From positions 266,048-330,047 of the forward strand of contig NZ_JARGDQ010000004.1 of the NCBI RefSeq assembly GCF_029210385.1: DNA of 64,000 nt. The letters are read 5' to 3'. A program made the translations under genes and the position numbers. Positions 6,740-15,536 of this stretch are shown in pieces. The stretch comes from Desulfurivibrio dismutans (GTDB taxonomy: Bacteria > Desulfobacterota > Desulfobulbia > Desulfobulbales > Desulfurivibrionaceae). Position 1 is the first letter of the stretch, and each line of letters starts with the position of its first letter. Below the pieces are notes generated by a model. The model was not told where the DNA came from and did not search any database. It saw only the letters and a program-made list of their open reading frames with translations.

Positions 6740-8323
6740 TCAAAAAACAGTCAAGACCACCAGGTTGAGCAGGCCGATGAGAAAGCCGATTAATGCCCCG
6801 AAAAAATTAATGTATTTGAATTGGTCTTGCATGATGGAGAGCAGCAGTCCTTCCAGTTGCAGCAGATCCAGGCGGTCGATTTTACGGGTGATGATCTCCC
6901 GGATGTTGAGGGCGTCAATCAGCGGCGGTACTTCGCGTTCCAGCAGGTTGTTGACCTGGCTCAGCAGGTAGTCGTCGATACCGGCCCGCACTTCGCGGGG
7001 CAGCAGATCCGCCGGTCGGCCCAGGGGTTGGGCCAGCAGCCGGGTTTCGGTCAACTCGATGAGCATCCGGTTCAGCATTCTCCTGGTGCGCTGTGAACGC
7101 AGCAGGCGCAACAACTCCTGCTGGCTGAACCGTTGTCCCCGCTCGGCGGCGTTCTCTCCCCAGAAATTTTGCAGCAGGGTGGCCAGTGGCTGTTCCCGGT
7201 GGGCGTTGAAGGCTTCCTGGAGGATGTTTCCCAAGGCGGTGGCGGTTTCCGGGCGGGCCAGGAGCCGGCCGATGGTCCCGGCCAGTTCCCGGCGGGCCTG
7301 GTCCAGTTGGGCCGGCGGTACTTCGGCCAGGAAATCGGCCAGTGGCCGGTGGCAGAATTTTTCGGCTTCCTGGCGCAGGGTGGCAGCCAAGTTGCGCCGG
7401 GCATCTTCGTCCAGCAGCCATTGGCCGGTGGTTTCACCGCTGCTGCCGAGCCAGGAACGGATCCGGCCGGAGACGGTTTCGGGGGTGATCAGGTTGCCCA
7501 GCACCGCCCCCATGGGCCCCAGGGAACGGCTGAAGCGGTGCAGGGCTTCCCCCAGGCCGGCGGCGATTTTTTCCTGGTTTTCCGGTTTGTCCAGCAGTTC
7601 GGCCAAGTGTGCCAGCAGGTGGGGGGTCTGCTGCTCCAGTTGGTCAAGCAGGGTGTCCAGGAAAGGGGCGGGCAGCAACTCGGCCGGAGTCCGGCCTTCG
7701 GCCAGCAACTGGTCCAGCTGGCGGTCGAGGTAAGCGGCCACGCTTTGCTGGAAAGCCGGGGCGGCCATGGCCCGGCGGCATTGTTCGCTTAGCGTGTCGA
7801 TCAACTCCTGTCGCTGGGCCTCGGGCAGGATCCGCTCCAGGGGCCGTTGCATGATTTCATTAAAATGTTCTGCGGTCGCTTCGGTCAGGGTGGCGGCAAA
7901 TTCCGGACTCTGCAGGTGCTGGTGAAGTTGCTTTAAAAAACGCCAGCGCACCACCTTGATCCCCACCCGGAAATAGGAGCGGAAGGCGTCGGGGACCAGG
8001 CTTTCAAGCGGCCCGAACCGGTTTTGCATGACGGCGTCGGTCTGGGCCTGGATCAGCAGGCGCAGGTTGTGCTGAAATTCGGTTTCCCCCAAGGCCCGGT
8101 GAATGTCCCGGGGCGTCAGCAGGTGTTCGCCCACCATTTTGCCGATGTTGCGGGCCAGGCGATGGCGGGCGGCGGGGATCACCCCCGGGGTCAGGGGCAG
8201 GCGCCACCCGGCCAGGAGCCAGGGGCGCAGGGGGCGGAAAAGCATGCGGATGGCGATGTGGTTGGTCAGATAACCGATCAGGGCGCCGACCAGGGGCAGG
8301 CTCAGATAGGCAATGGTGCTCAT
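6740..8323 (-). CDS. DUF445 family membrane protein
   Basis: A 527-residue protein with one or two N-terminal membrane segments (LSLPLVGALIGYLTNHIAIRML) containing the family signature G-x-x-T-N-x-x-A-I-x-M-L-F-R-P. A long helical, amphipathic middle domain follows, and a C-terminal hydrophobic pair (FGALIGFLIGLLNLVVLTVF) ends at the stop. This is the classical DUF445/YheB-like layout. It is probably an inner-membrane protein with a large helical domain; no biochemical function is established. Its ATG overlaps the upstream pheA-tyrA stop by 4 nt, so the two are coupled. Its 3' side runs into repeat R2. Confidence 0.88.
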   Translation of the reverse strand: MSTIAYLSLPLVGALIGYLTNHIAIRMLFRPLRPWLLAGWRLPLTPGVIPAARHRLARNIGKMVGEHLLTPRDIHRALGETEFQHNLRLLIQAQTDAVMQNRFGPLESLVPDAFRSYFRVGIKVVRWRFLKQLHQHLQSPEFAATLTEATAEHFNEIMQRPLERILPEAQRQELIDTLSEQCRRAMAAPAFQQSVAAYLDRQLDQLLAEGRTPAELLPAPFLDTLLDQLEQQTPHLLAHLAELLDKPENQEKIAAGLGEALHRFSRSLGPMGAVLGNLITPETVSGRIRSWLGSSGETTGQWLLDEDARRNLAATLRQEAEKFCHRPLADFLAEVPPAQLDQARRELAGTIGRLLARPETATALGNILQEAFNAHREQPLATLLQNFWGENAAERGQRFSQQELLRLLRSQRTRRMLNRMLIELTETRLLAQPLGRPADLLPREVRAGIDDYLLSQVNNLLEREVPPLIDALNIREIITRKIDRLDLLQLEGLLLSIMQDQFKYINFFGALIGFLIGLLNLVVLTVF

Positions 8324-9996
8324 GGGCGGCGGCTGTTTAAGACGCTGTCCACCGCCAGGGCCTGCTCCATGGTGGGGTGGAGAAAATCCTCGCCCAAGGC
8401 GGCCCGGTTTTCTTCAATCAGCCGGCACAGTTCGGGAATGTTTTCCGCTTCGGCCAGGTCAAGCACCCGCACCAGATTGGCGGCAAAATCCCGCACAACC
8501 CGCCGGCCCTCTCCCGGACAGGCGAGAATTTCGGCATAGGTGCGCGGGTTCTGGTAATGGATCCGGGCCATGGCCAGCATGGAGTAGGCCGAAGTCAGGG
8601 TGGCGTGGCGCTCGATCTCGTCCAGTGGCAGATCATGCTGACGCAGGGTCAGGGCCAGGGCCATGGCGGTGGCGCTGGGCAGCTTCTGGCTGACCCCCAT
8701 TAACAGGTTATGGCGGGGGGCGGTATCCTGGGAGATCACCGCCCCGTGCTTGTAGAGAAAGGCCTCGAACTCCCGGCACAGTAGACCGCTGCGGGGGGTG
8801 CGCACCAGGGAGACGTTCTTGTCCTTCATGCTGGCGGCCTTGGGGCCCCACAGGTTGTGCACCAGCATAACTTCGACCTCCGGGCCGGTGGACTCCAGGG
8901 CAGTGGCCAGGCTCACTTCCGCCTCGCCGGCCAGCAGAATCAGGGCCTGATTTTTTTGCAGCAGGGGGCCGTACTGGCGGATAGCGGCCGCCGTGGCGCT
9001 GATAGGAACACAGATCGCCACCAGGTCCACCAGGGGAATCATCTCCTCGGGGCGCAGTTCGCTGCTGCGACCAGACAGCATCACTTCATACCCCTCGCCG
9101 GTCAGGCGGCGGGCAAACCACTGGCTCATCTCGCCGCTGCCGATAAAGCCGCACCTTTTAATGATCTTAGTGCGGATATCCACCCGGGGAAAGGTGCCCA
9201 GGATCCGGATGCTGCCGGGTTCCTGAATCACCTCCTCTTCGACGTGCCGAAGGGCCTCTCGGATTTCAGGGGTTTGGGCATGTCCTTCCATTTCAATGAA
9301 GAAACTGAGTTTGCGGCTTTGGGGGTCGATTTCGGAGTCCATGTCCAGCAGGTTGATTCCCCGTCGGGCAAATTCGCCCAGCATGGCGTAAAGCAGGCCC
9401 ACCCGGTCTTTAAGGGGACGGGTGATGACGGCGGTGGCGTCGTAGCCGCTGGCTGGCGGCAGATGGTCGCCCAGGACGGCAAACCTGGTCAGGTTGTGGG
9501 GGCTGATCTCCCGCTCCCGCAACATTAGACCGTAGTGATGGATGGCCTCTTCGGCTTCGATGAGGCCGAAGTCGGTGCGGCCGGCGCCTTGCAGGCCGTT
9601 GATGGTCCGGTCCAGGTCGTGGGTCGCCAGCAGATCGGCGGCGGGATAGCGGGCGGCCAGGTATTCCTCGCACTGGCGCAAAAAGTGCGGCCGGCCTACC
9701 ACGGTGATGATGGGGTCGTCGTTGGCCGGTGAGCCCAAGGACAGGTGGACGGGGATTGTCACGTTGTCCTGCCAGTGGACGCGCTGGCTGTGGCCGAGCA
9801 GGCGGAAAAAATCCCGGTTGCGGCCTTCTCTGGTGTTGTGGGCCGGCAGCAGGGCGCAGGTCGCCTGGCCGTCGGTCAGGGCGGCGAGAACATCGGCGTA
9901 ATTGGGCAGCAGCAGCAGTTGGGCGGTGGGGTCGTACTGCCGGGCGGCCTGCCAGGCATGGGAGCCTGCCGGGCCGATAGTGGCGATGGTGGCCAT
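8320..9996 (-). CDS. Prephenate dehydratase-ACT-prephenate dehydrogenase fusion
   Basis: A 558-residue fusion for the last steps of Phe and Tyr synthesis. Residues 1-~175 resemble prephenate dehydratase: a diverged TIGPAGSHAW start and the catalytic T-R-F in HNLTRFAVLG. Residues ~185-260 form an ACT domain (RVGLLYAMLGEFARRGINLL), the usual Phe sensor. From ~275, GFIGSGEMSQWFARRL begins an NAD(P)-binding prephenate dehydrogenase, with VHNLWGPKA replacing the more common H-P-x-F-G-P. There is no chorismate mutase domain, unlike E. coli PheA or TyrA. Both activities on one chain would share the ACT control; this is inferred, not shown. The start has an AGGA site. DUF445 follows with a 4-nt overlap. 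Confidence 0.85.
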   Translation of the reverse strand: MATIATIGPAGSHAWQAARQYDPTAQLLLLPNYADVLAALTDGQATCALLPAHNTREGRNRDFFRLLGHSQRVHWQDNVTIPVHLSLGSPANDDPIITVVGRPHFLRQCEEYLAARYPAADLLATHDLDRTINGLQGAGRTDFGLIEAEEAIHHYGLMLREREISPHNLTRFAVLGDHLPPASGYDATAVITRPLKDRVGLLYAMLGEFARRGINLLDMDSEIDPQSRKLSFFIEMEGHAQTPEIREALRHVEEEVIQEPGSIRILGTFPRVDIRTKIIKRCGFIGSGEMSQWFARRLTGEGYEVMLSGRSSELRPEEMIPLVDLVAICVPISATAAAIRQYGPLLQKNQALILLAGEAEVSLATALESTGPEVEVMLVHNLWGPKAASMKDKNVSLVRTPRSGLLCREFEAFLYKHGAVISQDTAPRHNLLMGVSQKLPSATAMALALTLRQHDLPLDEIERHATLTSAYSMLAMARIHYQNPRTYAEILACPGEGRRVVRDFAANLVRVLDLAEAENIPELCRLIEENRAALGEDFLHPTMEQALAVDSVLNSRRP

Positions 9997-10367
9997 CGGT
10001 TTTCCTGTGTTTGGTGGTTTTTGGGTAGGTGTTTGGGCGGCCGCTCAGGGTCGCCGAGCTGGAAACAACAACTCTGTCCTTTTAGTGTGTTAAGTAAAAG
10101 GGGTCAACCGTTTTTGGGTCAGCGTCGCGCTAAAGACAAAGAACGCGCGTTCCATAGTGTTGTAGATTGGTGTTTTTTTTGCCTTACATGTCAAAATATG
10201 CTTGCATTGCGTGCAGGAAACGGTCACTATGCTACCGAGTGTGACAAAATGTCGCATCTGGAATTGGCGTTGGAGCCGGTGTGATTCGCCGGCGGCTGGT
10301 TGCTCGGCGTCCTCGAAGGGCGAAAAAGTGATCGGCAAAATTAAAGCACCAGAGAGGAGAATAGGTT
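9997..10367. other. Intergenic region with a possible operator
   Basis: The 371-nt gap between divergent genes holds no credible open frame. It contains a small inverted repeat, TGTGACA-AAA-TGTCGCA at 10240-10256, which resembles half-sites of CRP/FNR-family regulators and is a candidate control site for the haem protein downstream. A good GAGAGGAG ribosome site precedes the ATG at 10368. I see no promoter that I would defend. Confidence 0.35.
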
Positions 10368-11495
10368 ATGAAAAAGAAGGTAATGGTTACGGCGGTGGCA
10401 TTAACGATGTTGGTCGGAGGTTATCTGTCGTTCACCACCGTGGATGAACAAGCCGATAAAGCAGTGGCCGGGGCCAAGACCTACGAGGCTACCTTTTATG
10501 TGGCCGGTATGGGCGGGCATTTTGCCAAAGCGGATGCAACCATCGATCCCAACAACACCGAACAGCCCATTATTCTTAAGGGTATGCCCGGCATGGTTAA
10601 CATCGGCCGGCCCAACACCCATCCTACCCATGACGCCCGCATCGATGCCAATGACCGCAACATTATGTTCTGGTCCACCTACCGGCCCGATGCCGATGGC
10701 AACCTTCATGTCGGCAAAACCGATCTTTCCACCGGCCGGGTGCTGATTGACAAGGCTCTGCCGCCGGACGAACGGGCCACCTGGACCGGCGCCAACTACT
10801 GCGGTTCCGGCCAGTCCAATGATTACTTCATGCCCGTATATATGGGCAACGAGGGTTACATCGATGTTTTCAGCAAGGATGATCTGAGCCACAAGCACCG
10901 GGTGTTCTTTGATGACCTTGGTTACGGCTCCGGCGAGTACACCTTCGCCCACGGCACCAACTCGCCGGACATGAAACACTTCCTGCTCAGCCTCAATCTG
11001 ACCCCGGACGGGCATACCCAGTTCACCGGCAACACCCAGTTGATCCTGCTGGACATGAAGGCCCTGGAACAGGGTAAGGTGAAGAAAGTAGCCGAGGCCA
11101 AGATCACCGGTAAGCCCCGGGATGCCTCCGGCGGTACCATCACCTTCCGCCAGTACTACACCGAAGACGGCAAGCAGATCTTCCAGTCCGGCGGCGATCG
11201 CGGTTACATCATCGACGCCAAGACCCTGGAAGTGAAGCAGGTGGCTGCTCCGCTGCCCGGCGAGGCCCACGATTTCATGCCTACTCCCGATGGCAAGTAC
11301 GGGGTTTTCGCCCTTCGTAACAAGGTCTTCTCGGCTGCCGATGAGGGTGACGTTACCGACGGCTCCCTGGCCCTTTACGACGTCAAGGCCCGCAAGATGG
11401 TGGGTGAGGTGACCTCGGTCTGCTTGACCTGCCACAATGCCATGGGAATGACGGGTAGCGCCATCCTCTGTGGCCTGGATGCCAACTACAAATAA
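10368..11495 (+). CDS. Periplasmic beta-propeller-like protein with one C-terminal haem c motif
   Basis: A 375-residue exported protein. A signal peptide (KKKVMVTAVALTMLVGGYLS) is followed by repeated strand-turn blocks such as DANDRNIMFWSTYRPDADGN and TPDGKYGVFALRN, typical of a propeller. The single haem-binding motif CLTCH is near residue 352, within 25 residues of the C-terminus, and NAMGM after it offers a possible Met axial ligand. Two Cys at the end and an internal NYCGSG may form a disulfide. Codon choice is strongly biased to C-ending codons, suggesting high expression. It is probably a periplasmic electron-transfer or sensor protein; the partner is unknown. It is followed by a terminator and stands alone as a transcript. 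Confidence 0.7.
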   Translation: MKKKVMVTAVALTMLVGGYLSFTTVDEQADKAVAGAKTYEATFYVAGMGGHFAKADATIDPNNTEQPIILKGMPGMVNIGRPNTHPTHDARIDANDRNIMFWSTYRPDADGNLHVGKTDLSTGRVLIDKALPPDERATWTGANYCGSGQSNDYFMPVYMGNEGYIDVFSKDDLSHKHRVFFDDLGYGSGEYTFAHGTNSPDMKHFLLSLNLTPDGHTQFTGNTQLILLDMKALEQGKVKKVAEAKITGKPRDASGGTITFRQYYTEDGKQIFQSGGDRGYIIDAKTLEVKQVAAPLPGEAHDFMPTPDGKYGVFALRNKVFSAADEGDVTDGSLALYDVKARKMVGEVTSVCLTCHNAMGMTGSAILCGLDANYK

Positions 11496-11582
11496 CACCG
11501 CAATTTTTGAAATGGCCGGATAACGCTGGGTAAGATTTGCGCCGGCGGTTTTAAAAAAGTAAGCAGTTTAGGGTGTGAAAAA

Positions 11583-11641
11583 CAGAGAGCATTGGGGTAT
11601 GTTGCCGCTGGCAACAGGCTCCGGTGCTCTCTGCCGTTTTT
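11583..11641 (+). terminator. Terminator-like long hairpin after the haem protein
   Basis: A nine-base outer stem CAGAGAGCA / TGCTCTCTG (11583-11591 with 11625-11633) encloses an inner hairpin GTTGCC-GCT-GGCAAC. CCG and five T follow. Confidence 0.7.
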
Positions 11642-11707
11642 AAGGCCAAAGCGATGGCCGATTTTGTTTTACTCCTGCTTTTTTTTAAATTTTTAATTGG
11701 CGGCAAC

Positions 11708-12896
11708 ATGCAACTCAGTTTTGTTACCCTGGCCTTAAAAAATCTGCGGCGCAAGGCATTCCGCACGGCGGTGCTGGTGTTTGCCATCGGCCTCTTCGTG
11801 GCCCTGCTGGTGTTTGCCGTTTCTTTCACCATCAGCATCACCTCCACCATTGATCGGGTTTCCCAGCGTTTGGGGGCCGATATCATCGCGGTGCCCATCG
11901 GGGCCCGAACCGAGGCCCAGGAGTATTTGCTGGAATCCCGCAATACCTCGTTTTACATGCCAGCCAGCCTCCTCGATGAGGTCAAGGCCATCGAAGGGGT
12001 TAAGGCGATCACCCACCAGACCTATGTTTCCTCCATTGACGGGCTTTGTTGCGACGTCATTCCCACCATGCTGGTGGCTTTTGACCCCGATACCGACTTT
12101 ATTCTCAAACCCTGGCTCAACGAGGCCATCGGGCGGTACCGGCGCCGGCGAGGCCATCGCCGGCGCCGGTACCGCCGAAAACCTGGGTTTGGGACTGGTG
12201 GTGGTGGAAGCCACATTGTTCAACACTCCCTTCAGCATTGTCGGCGATTTGGAGGCCACCGGCACCGGCCTGGACAACGCCCTGTTCATGACCCAGGAGA
12301 GCTTCCAGCAGATCATCGACAGCGGCCTGTCGACGGTGCGGGATGATGATATTTCCGTGATCTTCATCCAGTTGGAGGACGGTCTTGACCCGGATTACAT
12401 GGGGCGGGTGATCGAGGGGCAGATTTACAACGTCGATGTGGTAACCCGCAGCAGCATGGGAGTGCGCTGGCTGACCACCCTGGCGGATATCAACAAAATC
12501 TTTCTGGTTACCGTTTCTCTCTCGTTGCTGCTGACCGTTTTCCTGGTGTGGTCAATTTTTTCCGCCATCGCCAACGAGCGGATCCGGGAAATCGGGATTA
12601 TGCGAGCCATCGGCGCCCGCCAGTCCCACGTGGTGCTGCTCTTTTTCCTCGAGGTTAACCTGCTGGGTTTTGTGGGCAGTCTGCTGGGAGTAGCCGGCGG
12701 CACCTGGCTGTCGGCGCACCTGGCGGCCAATTTTGATTTGCTGAGCAGTATCTCGGCCGGGCTGGAAATCTGGCAGCAGCTGCTGATCGGGATGTTGGGG
12801 ATGCTGGTGGGTGCCGGAGTCTGCCTGGCCGGGGCCATGTTACCGGTCAACCGGATCAAAAAAGTGGAGCCTTTGCTTGCCATTAAAGACGCCTGA
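11708..12896 (+). pseudogene. FtsX/MacB-like ABC transporter permease, frameshifted
   Basis: The first frame (from ATG 11708) gives MQLSFVTLALKNLRRKAFRT, one membrane segment and a periplasmic MacB-type domain up to LNEAIG near 12131. The family pattern then continues in the next frame (AENLGLGLVVVEATLFNTPF onwards). That frame has three more membrane segments, the FtsX block IANERIREIGIMRAIGARQS, and a normal end at 12896. A net one-base shift is needed within 12130-12176, exactly where a perfect 20-bp inverted repeat lies. The intact protein would be about 395 residues and would pair with the ATPase at 13040. Either the gene is inactivated, or the shift is a sequencing or assembly error at the hairpin. 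Confidence 0.8.
12132..12176. repeat. Perfect 20-bp inverted repeat at the permease frameshift
   Basis: Two 20-base arms (12132-12151 and 12157-12176) are exact reverse complements around the five-base loop GGCCA. The arms contain GGTACCGGCGCC. It is inside the coding region at the point where the frame changes. Confidence 0.9.
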
Positions 12897-13039
12897 ATGT
12901 CAGAGTTATCGGTTCCGGTTGGTTGCATCCGTGGGCTGTCGGACCGGGTAAAAGATTTCGTAAGCGATTCACCAGGGGTACCAACCTGCTGGTTTAACGG
13001 GCCGTAACCGTTACATGATTTCAAAATAAGAGGCATGGT

Positions 13040-13717
13040 GTGGCGCAGCTAGAGTTGAACGATGTCAGCAAGATTTACCGGGTGGGTGACAGTGAACTCA
13101 CCGCCATGAATCGGGTTTCCCTGCAGATTGAAGAGGGCGATTTTATTTCCATTGTGGGGCACTCCGGCTCGGGCAAGACCACCCTGGTTTCGGTGATCGG
13201 TGGCATTCTGCGGCCCACCTCGGGACGGGTGCTGTTTGAGCAGGATGATATTTGCGCCATGGATGATGTCCAACTGTCCGGCTACCGTAACCGTAAAATC
13301 GGCTTTATGTTCCAGTTCGCCAGCCTGCTGCCCATGCTCACCGCCCGGGAAAACGTGATGCTGGCGGCCCTGTTCGGCCGGGAACGTTCAGCGGAAGAGC
13401 GGCAGCGGGCCGATCATCTGCTGGAGCTGGTGGGCATTGGTGAGCGGGCGGGGGCTTACCCCGGTGAGCTTTCGGGCGGGCAGCAGCGGCGGGTGGCCAT
13501 TGCCCGGGCCCTGATGAACAATCCCCGGATGCTCCTGGCCGATGAGCCCACCGGCGATCTCGACGAGGAAACCGAAGCGGAAATTATGAGCTTGCTGGGT
13601 AAGATCAACCGGGAACAGCAGGTGACCATGCTCCTCATTACCCACAACGGGGCGCTGGCCCGGACCGCCGACCGGATGTTGCGGATGCGCCAGGGCAGCC
13701 TGATCTCTGTCACTTGA
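13040..13717 (+). CDS. ABC transporter ATP-binding protein, LolD/MacB type
   Basis: A 225-residue ATPase that would power the adjacent FtsX-like permease. Walker A is GHSGSGKTT (residues ~38-46), the signature is LSGGQQRRVAIARAL, and Walker B plus D-loop read LLADEPTGDLDEET; the switch His follows in LLITHN. All catalytic residues are intact even though the permease reading frame is broken. The start is GTG at 13040 with AAGAGG 7 nt upstream. It lies 143 nt after the permease stop, a wide gap for an operon, which holds no other gene. The family exports lipoproteins, peptides or macrolides; the substrate here cannot be told. Confidence 0.9.
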   Translation: MAQLELNDVSKIYRVGDSELTAMNRVSLQIEEGDFISIVGHSGSGKTTLVSVIGGILRPTSGRVLFEQDDICAMDDVQLSGYRNRKIGFMFQFASLLPMLTARENVMLAALFGRERSAEERQRADHLLELVGIGERAGAYPGELSGGQQRRVAIARALMNNPRMLLADEPTGDLDEETEAEIMSLLGKINREQQVTMLLITHNGALARTADRMLRMRQGSLISVT

Positions 13718-13753
13718 CTTGAATTTATTTGGCGGGAGTGAAAAATTGCCTGA

Positions 13754-13917
13754 CCTCCTGCCGACCCCGTAAGGGGACCGACAGGAGGCTTGGGTCGACG
13801 AGGGGGGGCCGACCCAAACGGCAAACCGCAAAATGGAGGTAGGAGTGCAAGTTATGAATTGCAACTATTACCAATGAAAGAATCGTGCCGCCCCTGCCTG
13901 GTCAGGGGCGTTTTTGT
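13754..13917 (+). ncRNA. Structured short transcript candidate with a 7-codon open frame
   Basis: Two hairpins stand in series. CCTCCTG ... CAGGAGG (13754-13788) has an inner CCCC-GTAA-GGGG, and TTGGGTCG ... CGACCCAA spans 13790-13817. A strong ribosome site (GGAGGTAGGAG) and a tiny frame MNCNYYQ at 13854-13877 follow. A Rho-independent terminator closes the unit 12 nt later. The CCTCCTG arm could pair alternatively with the downstream GGAGGTAGG, giving a translation switch. No gene on this strand follows. No promoter is obvious, so it may be the 3' end of the ABC ATPase transcript or a separate RNA. Confidence 0.4.
13889..13917 (+). terminator. Rho-independent terminator
   Basis: An 8-bp stem CGCCCCTG / CAGGGGCG (13889-13896 with 13903-13910) has a six-base loop, followed by TTTTTGTTTT. 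Confidence 0.9.
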
Positions 13918-14128
13918 TTTATCTCTTTGTTAATGCTTGCTAATATTTTTTTTTATTGCTGTGGGTAGAAGTGGTAAGTGTTGGTGATGTGATTAAGTTA
14001 ACTTGCTGGCAGGACGTTTGTTGTGAGCCTATCTTGCTGAAAGGGCAGAAAAAACACGGTAATCAGTTTTGCTTGACGATCAACGGATGTTTATTGCTTG
14101 CCGTACCCAGTGATCGCTTGCGGAAAGA

Positions 14129-15526
14129 CTATCCGTTGTCGGCGGCAGTGGCGGGGAAAATGGCGCGGGCGGTGGTGCCCTGGCCGGGCAGGGAGGTGAA
14201 ATGCAGGCGGCCACCATGTTCTTCCATGATCCCGGCTGAGACCGAGAGCCCCAGGCCGGTGCCGCCGCAGTCGCGCTTAGTGGTGAAGAATGGATCCTGG
14301 ATTTTTTCAAGATCCCGAGCCGGGATTCCGCCGCCCTGGTCGATTACTTTTAAAATAACCTGGTTATGGTTAGTGTCGTGCGCGGTGCGTACCGTTATGC
14401 CGTTTTCCGGTGAATCCAGGGCCTGGCAGGCGTTCTGAAGCAGATTGATGACCACCTGCTCGACCCGCTGAAAGTTTCCCTTGATGGGCGGCAGGTCGCA
14501 TGCCAGGTCAATCTGCAGGTTATGCGTGGCTTTTTTCAAGGGGGAGGCCAGCAGGGCGAGGGCGGCCCGGACCACCTGATTGAGGTCGAAAACCTGGCCC
14601 ATTTCGGCGGCACTTTGCCGCGCGTAGTCATTGAGGTTGCGGACGATGCGAGTGATGCGGTCGGAACCATCGATGATGCCGGTGAGCAGTTCGGGGACAT
14701 ACTCCCGCAGTTCGCTGAATGGCAAGCCGGCCACCGTAAAATCGCCGTGGTTGGCCAACTGCCGATCCAGGATGGCGCTGGTGTCCGTCCATATCCTTTG
14801 CAGCAGCGGCGTGTTGATGGTGATGAAGTTGTTGGGGTTGTTGATTTCGTGGGCGACCCCGGCCACCAGAATGCCCAGGGAGGCCAGCTTGTCGGCTTCG
14901 ATTAACTGGCGTCGGCGCTGTTCAGCCTCCATCTCTGCCCGTTGCCGGGCTCTGATATCCGCCTGCAGTTGTCGATTGGTGGCGGCCAGTTCCGCCGTTC
15001 TTGCTTCCACCAACTGTTCGAGATGCCGACGGTGATTGTCCAACTCCCGGTTGGAGCGGGCCAGTTCTTCCTGTTTTTCCCGCAGCAGTCGCCGCAGCCG
15101 GCAGTGTTCCATGCCCTTTTCCAGGGCGACCTCAATTTCCTGGGGGGAAAAGGGTTTCTGCAGGTAGTTGACGGCGCCCTGTTTCATGGCCGCTACCGCC
15201 GTTTTGATCTCGTGCTGGCCGGAAATGACGATCACTTCCAGCTCGGGTTGGCGGCGCCGGGCTTCGGCCATAAAGGTAAGGCCGTCCATTTCCGGCATCA
15301 GAATATCGGTCAGCAGCAGATCAAAACGCTTGTTGGCCATGATTTCCAGGGCCGCGGGGCCGCCGGGGGCGGTGCTGACCTGATAGCCCAGTTTTTCCGC
15401 CTGCAGGGTAATAAGCTGGAGTACCAGTGGCTCATCGTCCACCGCCAGAATGCGGCCCCGTTTTTGGTTGGGCGGGGTTCGCCGGAATGATGCCGGCGGT
15501 ACTTGCGATTCGGACCGGCTGGTCAT
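14129..15526 (-). CDS. Receiver-histidine kinase hybrid sensor
   Basis: A 465-residue cytoplasmic signalling protein with no membrane segment. An N-terminal receiver domain (about 24-140) has the acidic pair VDDEP, the phospho-acceptor Asp in LLTDILMPEMDG, and the Lys in YLQKPF. A coiled coil (150-230, rich in Glu/Arg) leads into a dimerisation domain with the phospho-His in GVAHEINNPNNF. The ATPase domain has LLQNACQAL, DQGGGIPARDLE and GGTGLGLSVS. The receiver-first order fits phosphorelay or cross-regulated kinases. It sits 10 nt after the sigma-54 regulator gene, so the two form one operon and probably one pathway. The signal is unknown. Confidence 0.93.
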   Translation of the reverse strand: MTSRSESQVPPASFRRTPPNQKRGRILAVDDEPLVLQLITLQAEKLGYQVSTAPGGPAALEIMANKRFDLLLTDILMPEMDGLTFMAEARRRQPELEVIVISGQHEIKTAVAAMKQGAVNYLQKPFSPQEIEVALEKGMEHCRLRRLLREKQEELARSNRELDNHRRHLEQLVEARTAELAATNRQLQADIRARQRAEMEAEQRRRQLIEADKLASLGILVAGVAHEINNPNNFITINTPLLQRIWTDTSAILDRQLANHGDFTVAGLPFSELREYVPELLTGIIDGSDRITRIVRNLNDYARQSAAEMGQVFDLNQVVRAALALLASPLKKATHNLQIDLACDLPPIKGNFQRVEQVVINLLQNACQALDSPENGITVRTAHDTNHNQVILKVIDQGGGIPARDLEKIQDPFFTTKRDCGGTGLGLSVSAGIMEEHGGRLHFTSLPGQGTTARAIFPATAADNG

Positions 15527-15536
15527 GGCTGGCTGA

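Noticed and set aside
10401..11498. Long minus-strand open frame opposite the haem protein
   Set aside because: It has no family motifs or ribosome site, and the plus strand has a signal peptide, haem motif and strong site; it is a codon-bias shadow.
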